Source: Agapetus fuscipes (taxonomy: Eukaryota > Arthropoda > Insecta > Trichoptera > Glossosomatidae). From it: a stretch of 64,000 nt of DNA. The notes beneath the pieces were generated by a model. The model had not been told where the DNA came from, did not search any database, and worked only from the letters and a program-made list of their open reading frames with translations. Shown here piece after piece: positions 48,370 through 59,919 of the stretch (within the stretch, counting starts at the first letter, position 1; the number at the start of each line of letters is the position of its first letter). Where the stretch lies: positions 7,874,001-7,938,000 of the forward strand of contig OX637339.1 in assembly GCA_951799405.1 (NCBI GenBank), read 5' to 3'. The translations under genes and the position numbers were made by a program.

Positions 48370-49700
48370 CGCAAGGCCCCCTCCCCCTCCCCTGCGCCCC
48401 CCCAACCCTCCACCCTCCCGGACACAGACAACAGCTACAACAACCAACGATGGATATAAAGCAAACTTTCACACAAGACAACAATACCATGAGATAAAGA
48501 TAAAACCTATGATGTGTATGAGTTTTTCAATCTAGTAGGTTGGCCATGATAAATGCACGTTCTACACTTTTTCCAAGGGCATCTTTGACTGCCTGAGGTT
48601 TGCACATGAATTGGCAAAGGAAATATTAGACTAAGGAGCCCCCCAAAGGCTAAAAATATTGCATGGAAAACTTTTCAACATATTTTTTTTTCGGAAATGA
48701 TATGCATCTTGAATTCTGTGGGGGTTGCCCATCAAAGATAAGGGTAAAACACGTGAAATCAAAATATTTCATATAAGTTGTACAGAATCAAAGACGGAAA
48801 TCCAGGATTATTATTTTTAATTAAATGAATGAATAGACACACACTGCCTTATTCATTAGATTAGTTGAACCTCAAACCAGAGTTAAGCTAGCTTATTACT
48901 ATGGAAACACCAACTGGTATAAAAATTACAACCTTTTTATGAATAAGGTAGACAGAGTGTCATTATCTTTGTTTCCTTATCTCATTTTAAAAAAAACCTA
49001 GACTGCTGGCTTTGATTCTATGGGACTAATATGTGAATTGATTAAACCCGGATTTTATAAATCCTGTAAAACGATCTAAATATTAAAGCAAAAGATATCT
49101 TAGCATGAATTTTCAACAAAATTCAGTGAATATATGGAAAAGACTATACTTTCACAGATTGAATGTATAGCCACGACAAATATAAATGGATCTTTAAAAC
49201 AATTCAGTTTCCTTGTACCCTTTTAGTAATTTGAAGTATTCAAATGTAAGCCTATATTTTTTTTAATATGTCTTACAAAATTTAATTAAACACATTTCAA
49301 TATTTGTTTATTTATTTTGATAACGAAATAAAATACTTTTACAATGGAGTTCAAATTAGTATGGACTTTTTGTTCTTTTGTGCCAAAGAGAATAAAGCCA
49401 AAAAAGAAGGTACCGAAGCCAATTTTTAATTAAATTTTATTTTGTGAAAATGTTTTTCCAGGATGAAAAATTTTGCCAAAAATAGCCAAAGATTATACAT
49501 TTGCCAAATTTTTGAGACATCCTTTTTAATTTTTATCAATATAATATATTTACATTTATCCATGTTATTTTTGTATAAAACATTAAAAATCCAATTGAAT
49601 GTTGTTTTTTATTGTTGTCTGTGAATAAAACTTTTGTTTTCATTTTAAAATTTCCGCAATTTATTTTATCTCTATAATACATTTGAATTGAATAAATTAG
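48370..49700 (+). other. probable 3' UTR of the scaffold gene
   Basis: The stop codon is followed by a short C-rich stretch and then AT-rich sequence with several AATAAA hexamers (about 49327, 49390, 49625 and 49691). I cannot tell which is used. A MITE-like insertion at 48856-48965 interrupts it. No open frame of interest is present. Confidence 0.5.
48856..48965. mobile_element. MITE in the 3' UTR
   Basis: Ends ctgccttattcattag and tatgaataaggtag; a sister copy is at 51648-51772. Confidence 0.55.
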
Positions 49701-50979
49701 ATTCAATTAATTTTGTACACCTTACCAAAATATTTTGTACATACTCCTATAAAAATGATGTATTTTTTGTTGATTAAAATATATTTTCATTTATTTTATT
49801 TTTTATTTCATATTTATAAATACCTTTTTTTTATTTATGAAACAATATTCAAATTTATGTAAAATAGAAAACATCCCTGGGGAAAAAAATAAAATATATT
49901 TATTTCTAAAATGAAAAAAAAAACAGTGAATTATGACAATGGACTTAAAAAATAAATTGCTTCTGTTTCTCAGAAGCTGAAAAAGTTAGAAAAGGATTAA
50001 GTGAAAAAAAATCATATCATACATAATATAGTTTAAATAATAATAAATAGTTGGAAATTCTAAAAAAATGTTACAGCATTTAAAATAAAATAAATAACTA
50101 CTTACAGATAAAAAATATTTAATCTAAATTCATAAATAATGAAACCACAGTGTATAAATATGAATTACATAAGAAATGTTATGTTAAATAAATCGAAAAT
50201 TAAAAAAATTAAGCATGATTTTTTTATGATTTTTGATAGAATCTCGACATTAAAGGATACTTAGATAAAGCGAACAAATCTATAAACCCGTTTTATAGAT
50301 TATTTGATTTCAAAAACAAGTGACCAATTTTGAAAATTTAAAGAAAAATAGATTTATGCCAAAGTAGAAATAAAATGTTCATTTTTTTATTAATTCCACT
50401 TTAAAAACAAGAAAGAGGATTTTTTATCATTCCAAAAGATGAAACTTTAAATAAATAAACAGATTGAATAAAATAAAGTAAATGAAATAAAATAAAAAAC
50501 ATGCAGCATAAAACAATTAAATTTTGTAGAGAAATTTCTTAGCACTAATGCATTAATTAAATCCGTGTTTAGATAGAATGGAAATTGTTCTTTTTTAATA
50601 TTGTAATTTATATTTAAAAAAATACGATTTTAATGAAAAAAAACTTAATTATTTCGTCACAAGGACGAAACTTATGAAAAGTTGTGTTATAATCTATATT
50701 GAATAAAATAATTCGTTATAATTAATTATTTCATATACCTAAATGAGTGTTATAGGGCTATAATCATAATTAATTAAAAATAAAAATAAATAATATTTTA
50801 CTTTTTGTCATTTTTTAAATAAAGTTTTGTAAATTAAATTCTTTTCTCATATTTTAATAAAAATTCGAATTTCTTGATTGAAAAAAATATTTTTAAAAGG
50901 AAAAAACTTCTTCATTTTCTGGACTTAAACAATTGTTCTGTAATTCACAAACAATCTTCATACCGGTTCATGGATCCTG

Positions 50980-51292
50980 AGATGAGGACGTCCAGCTATC
51001 TTCCACTTCTTTAGAGGTCTTCCAGCTGGGCGTTGACCTATTGTCATCTCAATAGGAACGATTTATGGAAGTCCTACATGAGCCTTTTTGGAGATATGAT
51101 ATCTGCTAAATTGACTCCTGGATCTGCTCTATCTCACAATGCCCTCTATTACACAGGATTGTCACAATATGTGGTCATTGTGGATGCGATCTTGCAATGT
51201 TCTCCCTGCGATCATTCAAAGAACTTTCATTTCGGATGTTCTGAGAAGTCCTTTGGTTTTCTTGTGTCCGCTCTAGCTTCTACACCGTAGGC
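50980..51292 (-). pseudogene. LINE remnant, fourth family
   Basis: Sister of 44318-44600. It is a GC-normal island in a region over 75% AT. Confidence 0.45.
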
Positions 51293-51576
51293 CGTTCTTA
51301 GTTTATTATTTTGACCTATGTTTTCAAAATATTAATTGTTTTTATTTATTTAATTTGAAATATATTCTTCTTGATTTAGAATTAATTTAGGTTTGTAATT
51401 TATTTAATTAAAAATAATAAACTAAGAACGTTGTGCCGTAGAAGGTCTGACCTATGTTTTCAAAATATTAATTGTTTTTATTTATTTAATTTGAAATATA
51501 TTCTTCTTGATTTAGAATTAATTTAGGTTTGTAATAATATTTATTTAATTAAAAATAATAAACTAAGAACGTTGTG
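51293..51576. repeat. MITE with a tandemly duplicated body
   Basis: Inverted ends gttcttagtttattatttt (51294) and aaaataataaactaagaac (to 51430) bound a 137-base element. The body and right end are repeated at about 51450-51576 without the left end. Confidence 0.75.
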
Positions 51577-51647
51577 GATGGTGAACGCTAAGATTGTAGC
51601 TAGGTAGATTTAAATTTTCGAGATATATTTTTATTGATAAACTTAAT

Positions 51648-51772
51648 CGGCCAAATTCATTAGATTAGTTGAACCCAAAAACCAAAGTTTAACCAGCTTA
51701 TTAGTATGGAAAAACCGATTTAATACTGGTTTAAAAATTAAAACCTTTTTATGAATTAGGTGGAATAATTTT
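51648..51772. mobile_element. MITE, relative of 48.86 kb
   Basis: Shares attcattagattagttgaac and aacctttttatgaatta. Confidence 0.55.
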
Positions 51773-53369
51773 AAGAGTAGGTACGCCCGGAAAGTTCTCA
51801 AATACTTATGAATAATTATATTGGTAAAAGAAATGCTCGCGATTTAAATGAAGAAAAAACATATTATTAACTTTTAATGTTATTTTAACAAATCATCTTA
51901 AATATTCGTACCTACATAAAGAAAAATAAACCGCGCGACATGAGGGAAATCTCCCCAAGACAAGAAGTTTTTTATTTTGCATTTTTATCATCTTAGTCTG
52001 CCATGAAGTTTTTATAAAAATCAATAGACGTCATAAATCATATACAAACGAGAAAGACTATTTTTTTGGCAGTAAAGAAAAAAGTTCGAAGAGTTATATA
52101 AAAAAAGGAACTAAAAATACCATATTCTTATTTATTAGTGAAGGTATTCATTTCATCAAAGTTTTTCGTGAACCATTCTGACCAGGCTTGAAATAGTTTG
52201 AATGTGCGAAAGTATTCTACTTAAACAATTTAAAAAAAATACATTTTCGCTGACCATTCATTAGTAAAAAATTAAGTCATTTATACTCCATAAAAAGAAC
52301 AATAAAAGATAATTCTGACTCTTTTTTCAGTAGAGAAGTTTATGTTTTTTTTATTTTGAACTAGGTACATTTAAGTACGTACTTATATTAAAATATTTAT
52401 CTAAGTATATGTAAATATATAGGTACATAAACCCTTAAGTACTTAAAAATACGTTTACAAAATAATTGAGATCCTTAGATAGCAAAGAAAAAATACATTT
52501 GTAAAATAATAATTATTTAAAATTCTACTAAAAATTAGGAATAAATAAAAGAACCATTATGCATAGATGATTTTTTAATAAACTTTAATTTAGGGTAACT
52601 TCTTATTGTTGATCTCAACTAAAATCCTTGAATTGTTGCAGGGATAATAAATCGAAGTAATAAATAAAAGTTATCTTAAATTTCGTTTACTTAAATGTTA
52701 AACTAAATCGTTGTAAAATGACATTAAAGCTCAAAATAAAAATGAAGACTAAAAAATATAGCACGTTAAAAACTAAATTAAAAAATAAAAATGTAATCGA
52801 ATATAAAATGTGTAGGTAATAAAGAAATGTTTTATTTAAGATAATTTATTTTATTTTGTAGGTATTTTAAAATAATAAATATTTATTATTGAAATTAGAG
52901 GAAATATAATTAAATTGTAACTTTTAAATATTCACGTAATTTTTATGCAATATTAAATTTGCATTATCCTAGTGAAAGATGAGTCTGTCTTGAAAAATAT
53001 TAAATCAAAAAGAAGTGATAAAAATATTTATTATTGTGAAAATGATGTTAGTTCTTTTTATTAAAATTATTATAAAATAATTATGAAATTTTAGGATAAT
53101 CAATGTGATTATATAATAGTGACCTACAACTATATAATATAGTACATTATGAGTGTGTTATATGTATTATAATAATCGGAAAAATATGGTTAAAATTATG
53201 TTAGAGATTCTGAGTAAGGGAGCTATCGAAGCACTGCCAAAACTCACAAATAAAATGAATTCAAAATGAAAAAGATTTTCTTTCATTTGTAGAAAATAGG
53301 AGATTGTGGAGTTGACTTATTAGGGAGTAGCTGACCAATATCAAAGCCGAGAAAGTGTCTTACTTTGGA

Positions 53370-53645
53370 CATTTATTTGGGGAGCACTGTTCTTGCATGA
53401 ATCACACTCCAAGAGCTCTTTGCGAGCTTGTGTATGTCGCTTACCGAGGCTTATTTCTCAAACATGACCTAATTGCTAAGAGACTGGATAAACCTTTGCG
53501 ACAGGTTTTTGCTAAAAGTTGACCAAAAAAAATCACCTCACCGCGCGAGGAGTATTTTAGATGATAAATTGTTTTTTCATCTGGGTTTCGGACCCACTAC
53601 CTACCAAATTCAAGTCAGAAGCATTACACATTAGACTAAGATCAA
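53370..53645 (-). repeat. SINE-B copy, diverged
   Basis: Atttggggagcactgttctt to cattacacattagactaaga. Confidence 0.6.
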
Positions 53646-53789
53646 GTTTTTGATTAAATTGGTCAATCTAGCTTTTGCATGACGTTCTAGGCAAAAAAAA
53701 ACGCAATGAATTTACACACACAGTGCAAGTTCTGCCTGTTTCTTTCACGAGGGTGTCATATTAAGTGGCATGTAAACTATTTTTTTTAT

Positions 53790-53996
53790 TAAACTTTAGG
53801 GAGTGGCCTTACGTCAACCACTTCATTTGAAGTGGAGGCTTACCAGTTCCCAAGGTGGCTGGTTCGCAATTCTTATGAGGACTTTGATGAAAACACCGAA
53901 AAGGGAAACCATTTCTAGCACCCTTGGCGGTATCAAACCCTAGCTCTCTGGCATGGAACGCAAGCGCTCTACCATCTGAGCCATCGACAGGATTAT
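53790..53996 (-). repeat. SINE-A copy, 3' truncated
   Basis: Body and head from gtggccttacgtcaaccact to gagccatcgacagg. Confidence 0.75.
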
Positions 53997-54295
53997 ACAG
54001 GCTCATAATTAATTAAGTTTACGCAAGTTGCACGTCCTTATTTCCGAATCCAGGGGCAAATAGAGTCAAACTGCTTATCAAACACTCTCCCCGCCAATAT
54101 TTGCACGAGTCGGCAAATAATCCGTGCCCGTAGCCGAATTAATGGAAAAATCTGATCCATCATACGCCTCTATTGAGATAAGGAACGAAGGCAATTAGAG
54201 GTAATGGGGCGAAACATGGCAAACAAATACCTATGGGACAATAGATTTGCTAATAACATTTAGTAAGTACTTTTGTAATAAATATAATAATAATA

Positions 54296-54400
54296 TTAGG
54301 ATGATTTATTTGGTGAGCGCTGTTTTTGTGTGTATCACACCTCAAGAGCCATCTAAAGCTATAGTTGTGTACTTAATCCGGCTCACAAACTTTGACGGAT
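54296..54400 (-). repeat. SINE-B 3' fragment
   Basis: Only the tttatttggtgagcgctgtt end remains, 40 bases from the LTR element. Confidence 0.6.
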
Positions 54401-54438
54401 CAAGGCCTCCCGAACCACAATCTTTTACAACTCTCTGT

Positions 54439-54746
54439 TGATACCCTCTCTTTAAAATGAGGAAGACTTGGTTGAAGATTTTTCTTTACTTTCGTTTTTT
54501 TTATTCTCTTTTTCTCTTTTCAGTACAAGTTACAAACAGAACCGGTCTTCGGGCCAACAGGCCGACAAACCTTGTGACAAATTATTCCCTTTTTATTACA
54601 ATAAAACACATAAATTTTGTTACAGTAATTTCGGCTCGGCCGGTATCTTGCCGAACGCCGGCCAATCAGCGTGTAGGGTTAAGTTTTGTCAAGGAGTTCG
54701 ACGGATGGCGAAATTCAAGGCCTACACAAAAAAGTGTGCCGTATCA
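54439..54746 (-). repeat. LTR (3' LTR of the gag-only element)
   Basis: It is almost identical to 56263-56570 and has terminal TGATAC/GTATCA. Confidence 0.93.
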
Positions 54747-54783
54747 ATTCCCACCGTCTTCTGTTGACAAAACTTAACCCTCC

Positions 54784-56163
54784 TTACGCCTTCAACCCTT
54801 GCCACAGATTTTTCACTCCTGGCCACGGTTCCTTCATCCTTTTCCTTCTCTTCCGATGTTCGTGGAGAGGTGGTGCGCGCTGAAGGCGAGGCGTCGTATC
54901 CGGCGGCCTCGTGTACTGCTCGATCGGATCCTCCTCCTGCTTGTCGGGCGGTAACCTAAGCTGATCTGGGTGCACGTCTCTGCTGGTGCGGGGTGGCTGT
55001 TTCCTGGCCATCCCATGGCTCTGATTCCTCTTCGAGCCGGAGTCCTCTAGCACGAGTTGTCGTCCACTCTGCACCTCCATGCTGACTGGTTTCAAGTTCC
55101 TCTTGATCGTGTCAAACGTCGAGTCTTCCACTTCACACACTTGCGGGTGGGATTCGCGTTCAAAGTACAGCTCGTTCTCCAAAGAGTCATCTTTCATGTC
55201 TCTTGGCAGCGCGTCTGCCTCAGGCTCTGCATGGCTCCCATTCTGACCAGGGCAGAAGTGGCTGAATTCTGAAACTTCTGGAGCCAGTGTCTCTTCCACA
55301 CGTTGAGACTCCTCGACTGCTCTCAGAGTGTCCTCAGGAACTTCTGCGTCCCTCAGAATGCTGACACTTGCATGCTCCGGTTCACCTTCATCCTGGCTTG
55401 ATTCCGGTTGCGAAGGCTTCCCCTCACGGTCGGGGCAAGACCGGTCGAGATGTGGCCCTGAATAGTGCCAGTATGTCCGTGCGGTCTCTTGCTCGCTACC
55501 TGGCCGTAGCTGCCATGCCATTGGACGCTTTTTCTGGCCTGGTGACTGCCTTTCAGTCTGATGGTGATAGGCTGCTGGCTGCCAATCCCCTTGCCGTCGC
55601 CCTTCTTGCTGATGAGATCCGATGCTGCCCCTGCTTTCACAGCCTGCCGCAGCTGCGAGAAGCTTGCTCCAGGAGGCGCTGGCGCTCTGAAGTCTCGCCT
55701 GGCACTGCGGCAACAGGAGGTCCATGGTGTGCTGGATGACCTCCTGCTCCGAGTGCGTGCTGCAGAAGCGCTTGGCCAGCGCTCTCTTCCTCAGGATGAA
55801 TCCCATTGCCTCCTCCCCGAGCTCCTGCCGTCCATAGAGGTACAGGAAGTGGCCTCTCTCCCTCCTTGACTTGCTGTTGAATCTTCCCTCCAGGGCACAT
55901 TCAACCTCCAGCCAGTCTGTCACTGGGAGCTCCGCCATCCAGGCAGCCGCTTCCCCCTGCAGCCAATCCATTGCCCACATCACCCATTCGCTCTCTGGGG
56001 TTGCGTTCTCCTTGAAGTACGCCAGGGCTGACTCCAAAAATAGCCCTGGGTCTTCCTCCGGCTTCCCCGAAAATGGCATGGGGAGCCGTGCCACTGGCGT
56101 CCTGTATTCATTGACTGAAGCTCCCTGCTCCATCAAGTCATCACAGGGCCGCGCAGTCTTCAT
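54784..56163 (-). CDS. retrotransposon Gag, intact 459-residue frame
   Basis: The ATG at 56163 is preferred; the frame is open further upstream to near the LTR but only with a GTG. The N-terminal half has the Ty3/gypsy Gag capsid-like pattern (MPFSGKPEEDPGLFLESALA, then WLQGEAAAWM and a following helix-rich block). At about residue 230 a degenerate zinc knuckle reads YWHYSGPHLDRSC: the last His and Cys are kept but both first Cys are Tyr, each explained by one G-to-A change. The C-terminal half is acidic, then basic. It should still form capsid-like assemblies if expressed. Nucleic-acid binding through the knuckle is probably lost. Confidence 0.8.
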   Translation of the reverse strand: MKTARPCDDLMEQGASVNEYRTPVARLPMPFSGKPEEDPGLFLESALAYFKENATPESEWVMWAMDWLQGEAAAWMAELPVTDWLEVECALEGRFNSKSRRERGHFLYLYGRQELGEEAMGFILRKRALAKRFCSTHSEQEVIQHTMDLLLPQCQARLQSASASWSKLLAAAAGCESRGSIGSHQQEGRRQGDWQPAAYHHQTERQSPGQKKRPMAWQLRPGSEQETARTYWHYSGPHLDRSCPDREGKPSQPESSQDEGEPEHASVSILRDAEVPEDTLRAVEESQRVEETLAPEVSEFSHFCPGQNGSHAEPEADALPRDMKDDSLENELYFERESHPQVCEVEDSTFDTIKRNLKPVSMEVQSGRQLVLEDSGSKRNQSHGMARKQPPRTSRDVHPDQLRLPPDKQEEDPIEQYTRPPDTTPRLQRAPPLHEHRKRRKRMKEPWPGVKNLWQGLKA

Positions 56164-56262
56164 TGTCTTGCTTCTGGTTCTTTGTTGGGCGCCACAAGTC
56201 AGTCCTCCGGTACTTGGGTTGTCACTTTCCAAGTGACTTGGCCCCACGTTCGCGGCGTCAAT

Positions 56263-56570
56263 TGATACCCTCTCTTTAAAATGAGGAAGACTTGGTTGAA
56301 GATTTTTCTTTACTTTCGTTTTTTTTATTCTCTTTTTCTCTTTTCAGTACAAGTTACAAACAGAACCGGTCTTCGGGCCAACAGGCCGACAAACCTTGTG
56401 ACAAATTATTCCCTTTTTTTTACAATAAAACACATAAATTTTGTTACAGTAATTTCGGCTCGGCCGGTATCTTGCCGAACGCCGGCCAATCAGCGTGTAG
56501 GGTTAAGTTTTGTCAAGGAGTTCGACGGATGGCGAAATTCAAGGCCTACACAAAAAAGTGTGCCGTATCA
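56263..56570 (-). repeat. LTR (5' LTR of the gag-only element)
   Basis: Pair of 54439-54746; the only difference seen is in a T-run near 56415. Confidence 0.93.
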
Positions 56571-56789
56571 CTGTCTTTTGCTGCTTCCTTCCATGGTCCC
56601 CTTACTCCCAACACTTCCACGTCGACCTCAACATTGTCTGCTCACCGTATCCTGAGACACCCAAGTGCTCTAACACCAGAGGGGGACCATCCAAGACTTT
56701 CTGATTTCCCTGGAGTCCTCTTTACGTTGGTGTAAGTTGTCCGGCTCACTGAAGTTTTTTTGATTTCATTAATAAAAAAATAAAGTTAG

Positions 56790-57000
56790 TCACATAAAAA
56801 ACCGAAGATGAAGTTTTCGACCAATAGGAGTCATCTTCAGGTAGTCCAATATATTGGTCGAAAACGTTTGTACTATTTAAAATATTTAAAAAATTATATT
56901 TTTTAACTATATTATAGATTTGTGGAAATAAAACAGTGTTTTGAAATTTAAAAGTGTTATTTAATTAAATAACAATAAAAAAAAAATATGAATTTTCACG
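56790..57000 (-). repeat. degenerate hammerhead-like repeat
   Basis: The minus strand carries CTGAAGA (56840-56834), a GAC/GTC stem and GAAA (from 56818), but no matching stem I. The plus strand has a separate 3' half, GGTCGAAAACGTTTG, near 56866. A GTGAAAATTCAT head remnant lies at about 56990 on the minus strand. I read this as a rearranged relic of the 19.6/28.8-kb family. Confidence 0.4.
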
Positions 57001-57037
57001 GTGTTAATACACAAACCATAAAAAATATAGTTAACGG

Positions 57038-57190
57038 AAATATTTAAACTTCGGTTTCAGTACCCCGAGTACGAGTTGCATGTTTAAAGTTGGAAAGTTG
57101 TTCAAAGCTGCGTGTTGGAAAGTAGGTATTTAAACGTAAGCTCAACATGCAACTCGTACTCGGGGTACTGAAACCGAAGTTTAGATATTT
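57038..57190. repeat. 47-base-arm palindrome with AGTACGAGTTGCA ends
   Basis: Arms 57038-57084 and 57144-57190 differ at one position. A third half-copy lies at 57225-57252. Its core AGTACGAGTTGCA recurs in the MITE at 58058-58312. Confidence 0.9.
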
Positions 57191-58057
57191 CTGTGAACTT
57201 TTATTTTATTCTAGTTTTGCTAAACATGCAACTTGTACTCGGGGTACAGACAGATGAAAATATGGTGACAGAATGGAAATTCATTCAGATCACAAATGGT
57301 ATGGCATTAAGACTACAGTCACAACAAGAGAACCCGTATCAGAAATTGCAAAATATGAATAAGTATAATTAATCGTGGCATTAATAAAAATAATCATATT
57401 CCTAGCACTCAACTGCCACTAATTGCTAGCTGACAGTCTAATCCCGGGATGATCCACGGACGATAAGGGACGCTTACGTAAGAGACTCCTGATTAAGTTT
57501 ATGGATTACAACTGTGACAGTTTCCATACTGACAGTAAGCATAGACTTATGTACACTAATCCATAGCTTATTTATTTTATTCAGAGTGTCAATAAAGTCA
57601 TCCATTGCTTTTATTTTATCTATTCTATTTCCCTACTTGCTGCATTCAATAAAAAATAACAATTTATATTGTTACGGTTTACTTTGGGTTCACTTTAATA
57701 ATTTTGCAATATTTATTTTAGAATTTGCCTACATATGGTTATTTTGTACTGGTGGCTTCACGGCTCGGGTATTAATTAGGTAGGTACTGATCCTTCTAAA
57801 GCACTGCAATACATTATGTATTTCTAGAGTGACTAAATGATAGTATATCATGTACCAGCTTATGCCAGAATGATCGGGCAGACGTTTCGAGTAAACACGA
57901 GTAGATACCACGATCAAATACTTACGTCTATACACACATAATATACAAGTAGGTAAATAAAAACACACAGTCACACAATCATAAGAAAGTAAAAACACAT
58001 GGAAACAAAATCATAGGTAAACATGCATACACATAAACTTATACATTCGGAAAGCCT

Positions 58058-58312
58058 GTACCCTTAGTACGAGTTGCAAAACTTGAGTAATGTAAAGTTT
58101 ACGGCAATTATTTTTATTTAAACGGTAGATTTTGATTTCCCTCAAAATCTGCCGTTTTTGTTTGTTTAAACTTGATTTTCTTCATCACTGTAACTCTTTT
58201 GCTAAGACCATAAAGTGTAAGAAACAAAAACGGCAGATTTTGGGAGAAACACCCTTTAATATTTTCCGTACACTTTACTTTTCTTAAGTTTTGCAACTCG
58301 TACTAAAGGTAC
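58058..58312. mobile_element. MITE with 27-base inverted ends and nested inner palindrome
   Basis: Gtacccttagtacgagttgc at 58058 and its inverse ending at 58312; inner pair aaaatctgccgtttttg and aaaacggcagatttt. The inner block is also present at about 28340-28390. Confidence 0.7.
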
Positions 58313-58374
58313 TGATCTATCAAAAACGTCAATTTGATACTTGAACGTGAAGTTAGGGGAATCGGCAAAGTTAA

Positions 58375-58585
58375 GGACCTGTTGCACTAAACTCCAATCA
58401 GACAAACAACAAATCAAAAATTTGGTTACATATACGAAGATCGTCTGATTTACATCATCTTTCCTGTTCAAATTCCATCATATTATTACGCACTTCCGAA
58501 AAATATTTAACTGAGGTCGTTACCAGAATCAAGTAATTAAATTTGTGTCAATCAAATATTAATTAGAGGTTAGTGCAACAGGCCC
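58375..58585. mobile_element. MITE with CCTGTTGCACTAA ends
   Basis: Ggacctgttgcactaaac at 58375 and ggttagtgcaacaggccc ending at 58585 are inverted repeats. No ORF. Confidence 0.7.
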
Positions 58586-58649
58586 AAGGATTTTGTTAAG
58601 AAAAACTGAAACTGATCTCAATTGAATTGCTCTCGCTACTGTGAACCAT

Positions 58650-58765
58650 TTTTTTTTATGGTATGAGGCTGACCACCCATATTGTAAAAAATGGTTCACT
58701 TTGCCAATGTCACCCCTGTTTCAGGGAAGGTCGGCAAGAGTTGCAGGGCTTACAAAAAAAATGTT
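58650..58765 (+). repeat. family-C fragment
   Basis: Tggtatgaggctgaccaccc to gagttgcagggcttac. Confidence 0.7.
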
Positions 58766-59183
58766 CAGTTTGCAACAATTTTGATGTATCCTTACATTAA
58801 AAAAGAACTGCTGTCAGTGAAGCAACGCCATCTTGAAAATCGTAAGTTAAAGTTACTAAATATTTACTGGCGAAATTCGGTGAGTGATATATTATGATGA
58901 TTTAACTAAAATTTCTATTTTAGTTAACTTTACGATACTTCAAAATACCGGGCCTTAAGACAACTTCATTCAATGGTCATAGTTGAATCAAATGGTTGAT
59001 TAGCCAAAGAAGTCCTGGGGGAACATGGGGGGACGATAAATTAGATTACCAAAAAGTAACTTTTTGTAGTTTTTATTTTAACGCCGATTTGTGAGGTTTC
59101 TTCACGCTGCCCTGTGACGTCACAGGTGTGTGTGTGTCAATTCATGTGCGAACCTCAAATTGAATTATTTAATAGTTATTTTA

Positions 59184-59424
59184 ATGGTGAGGTCGCTTGA
59201 TGCGGCTCTGCGCGCCACGGCAGCATGGGACGGGAGCGCTCGGCTACCTAGCGGCGGCGCTGGCTGTGCACCGCCCCCCTCCCCCCCCACACACACGCCA
59301 CCTGAGGTCTACCTGTCCCCCCCCCCACCTCACCCACTGAGGCTACCCTACCTCATCAGCAACGCAGGCAAGACAGGTCGGTGGACGGAGATCGTAAACT
59401 CACAATACGCGGTGTTGTTAACTG
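59184..59424 (+). CDS. candidate first coding exon of a downstream gene
   Basis: A GC-rich island opens with ATG at about 59184 and stays open for 80 codons: Ala-rich, then Pro-rich (long C runs), then a complex stretch LPYLISNAGKTGRWTEIVNS. A donor-like G|gtaata follows at about 59424, where repeat DNA begins. The last third looks like real protein, but no second exon is found in the window, so it could be chance in CpG-rich DNA. Confidence 0.35.
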
Positions 59425-59447
59425 GTAATAAAAGTAGTAATATTAAG

Positions 59448-59640
59448 GTGATTTATTTGGTGGGCGTTGTTTTTGTGCGAATCACACCTCAAGAGACTTA
59501 TTATGCTAGCTTGGTAGTCGCGCCTGTAGAAAGCGTTACTTCTCAAGCAAGACCCAGTTGTTTTAAGGCTGGATGGACCTTTGGTTAAGGTATATGAATT
59601 TTTCAACCCAGCGTAGAGCATATTTGAAAATATATACCTA
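59448..59640 (-). repeat. SINE-B copy, head missing
   Basis: From gatttatttggtgggcgttg to caacccagcgtagagcat. Confidence 0.65.
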
Positions 59641-59724
59641 TGGTATATTTGTATTTTTCTACGATTAAAGGTTAAAAAGGGTATGTATAATTTTATTGAA
59701 ATTTTTAGGTTCATATTTAATGCT

Positions 59725-59915
59725 TACCCACAATCTAACACGGGTAAGTTCGCGCTGAGAAATGCTGTATGTGAACAAAATAAACCAAGCCTCACATGAT
59801 CACAAACCTTGCAACTCCCGCCGCATTTCCCGAAACTGAGGTGACATTTTCTAAGTTAATCATTTTGTAATTATGGGTGTGGTCAGTTTCATACAAGCCC
59901 ATAAGTCAACGAATG
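59725..59915 (-). repeat. family-C copy, diverged
   Basis: Taagttcgcgctgagaaatg to catacaagcccataagtcaa. Confidence 0.65.
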
Positions 59916-59919
59916 CTAA

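Larger units (their letters stand above)
49700..53370. other. very AT-rich intergenic DNA
   Basis: Apart from the LINE remnant and MITEs at 50.98-51.77 kb, this stretch is mostly A/T with many homopolymer runs and no gene. Composition suggests old, unconstrained sequence. Confidence 0.6.
54439..56570 (-). mobile_element. young gag-only LTR retrotransposon
   Basis: Two 308-base LTRs (54439-54746 and 56263-56570) differ at about one position and end TGATAC...GTATCA. CTGT flanks the insertion at 54435-54438 and 56571-56574, a 4-base target duplication. Between them is only one long minus-strand frame, a Gag. Protease, RT, RNase H and integrase are absent. A primer-binding-like segment (GCCGCGAACGTGGGG) lies inside the 5' LTR edge and a purine-rich tract (agaagacggtgggaat) before the 3' LTR. 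The near-identical LTRs show a recent insertion that must have used enzymes from another element. Confidence 0.9.

Noticed and set aside
54457..54777. ORF of 106 codons repeated at 56281
   Set aside because: Both lie inside the LTRs; the duplication is the LTR itself, not a gene pair.
55057..56236. Several + strand ORFs of 71-123 codons
   Set aside because: Antisense shadows of the GC-rich Gag gene on the minus strand.
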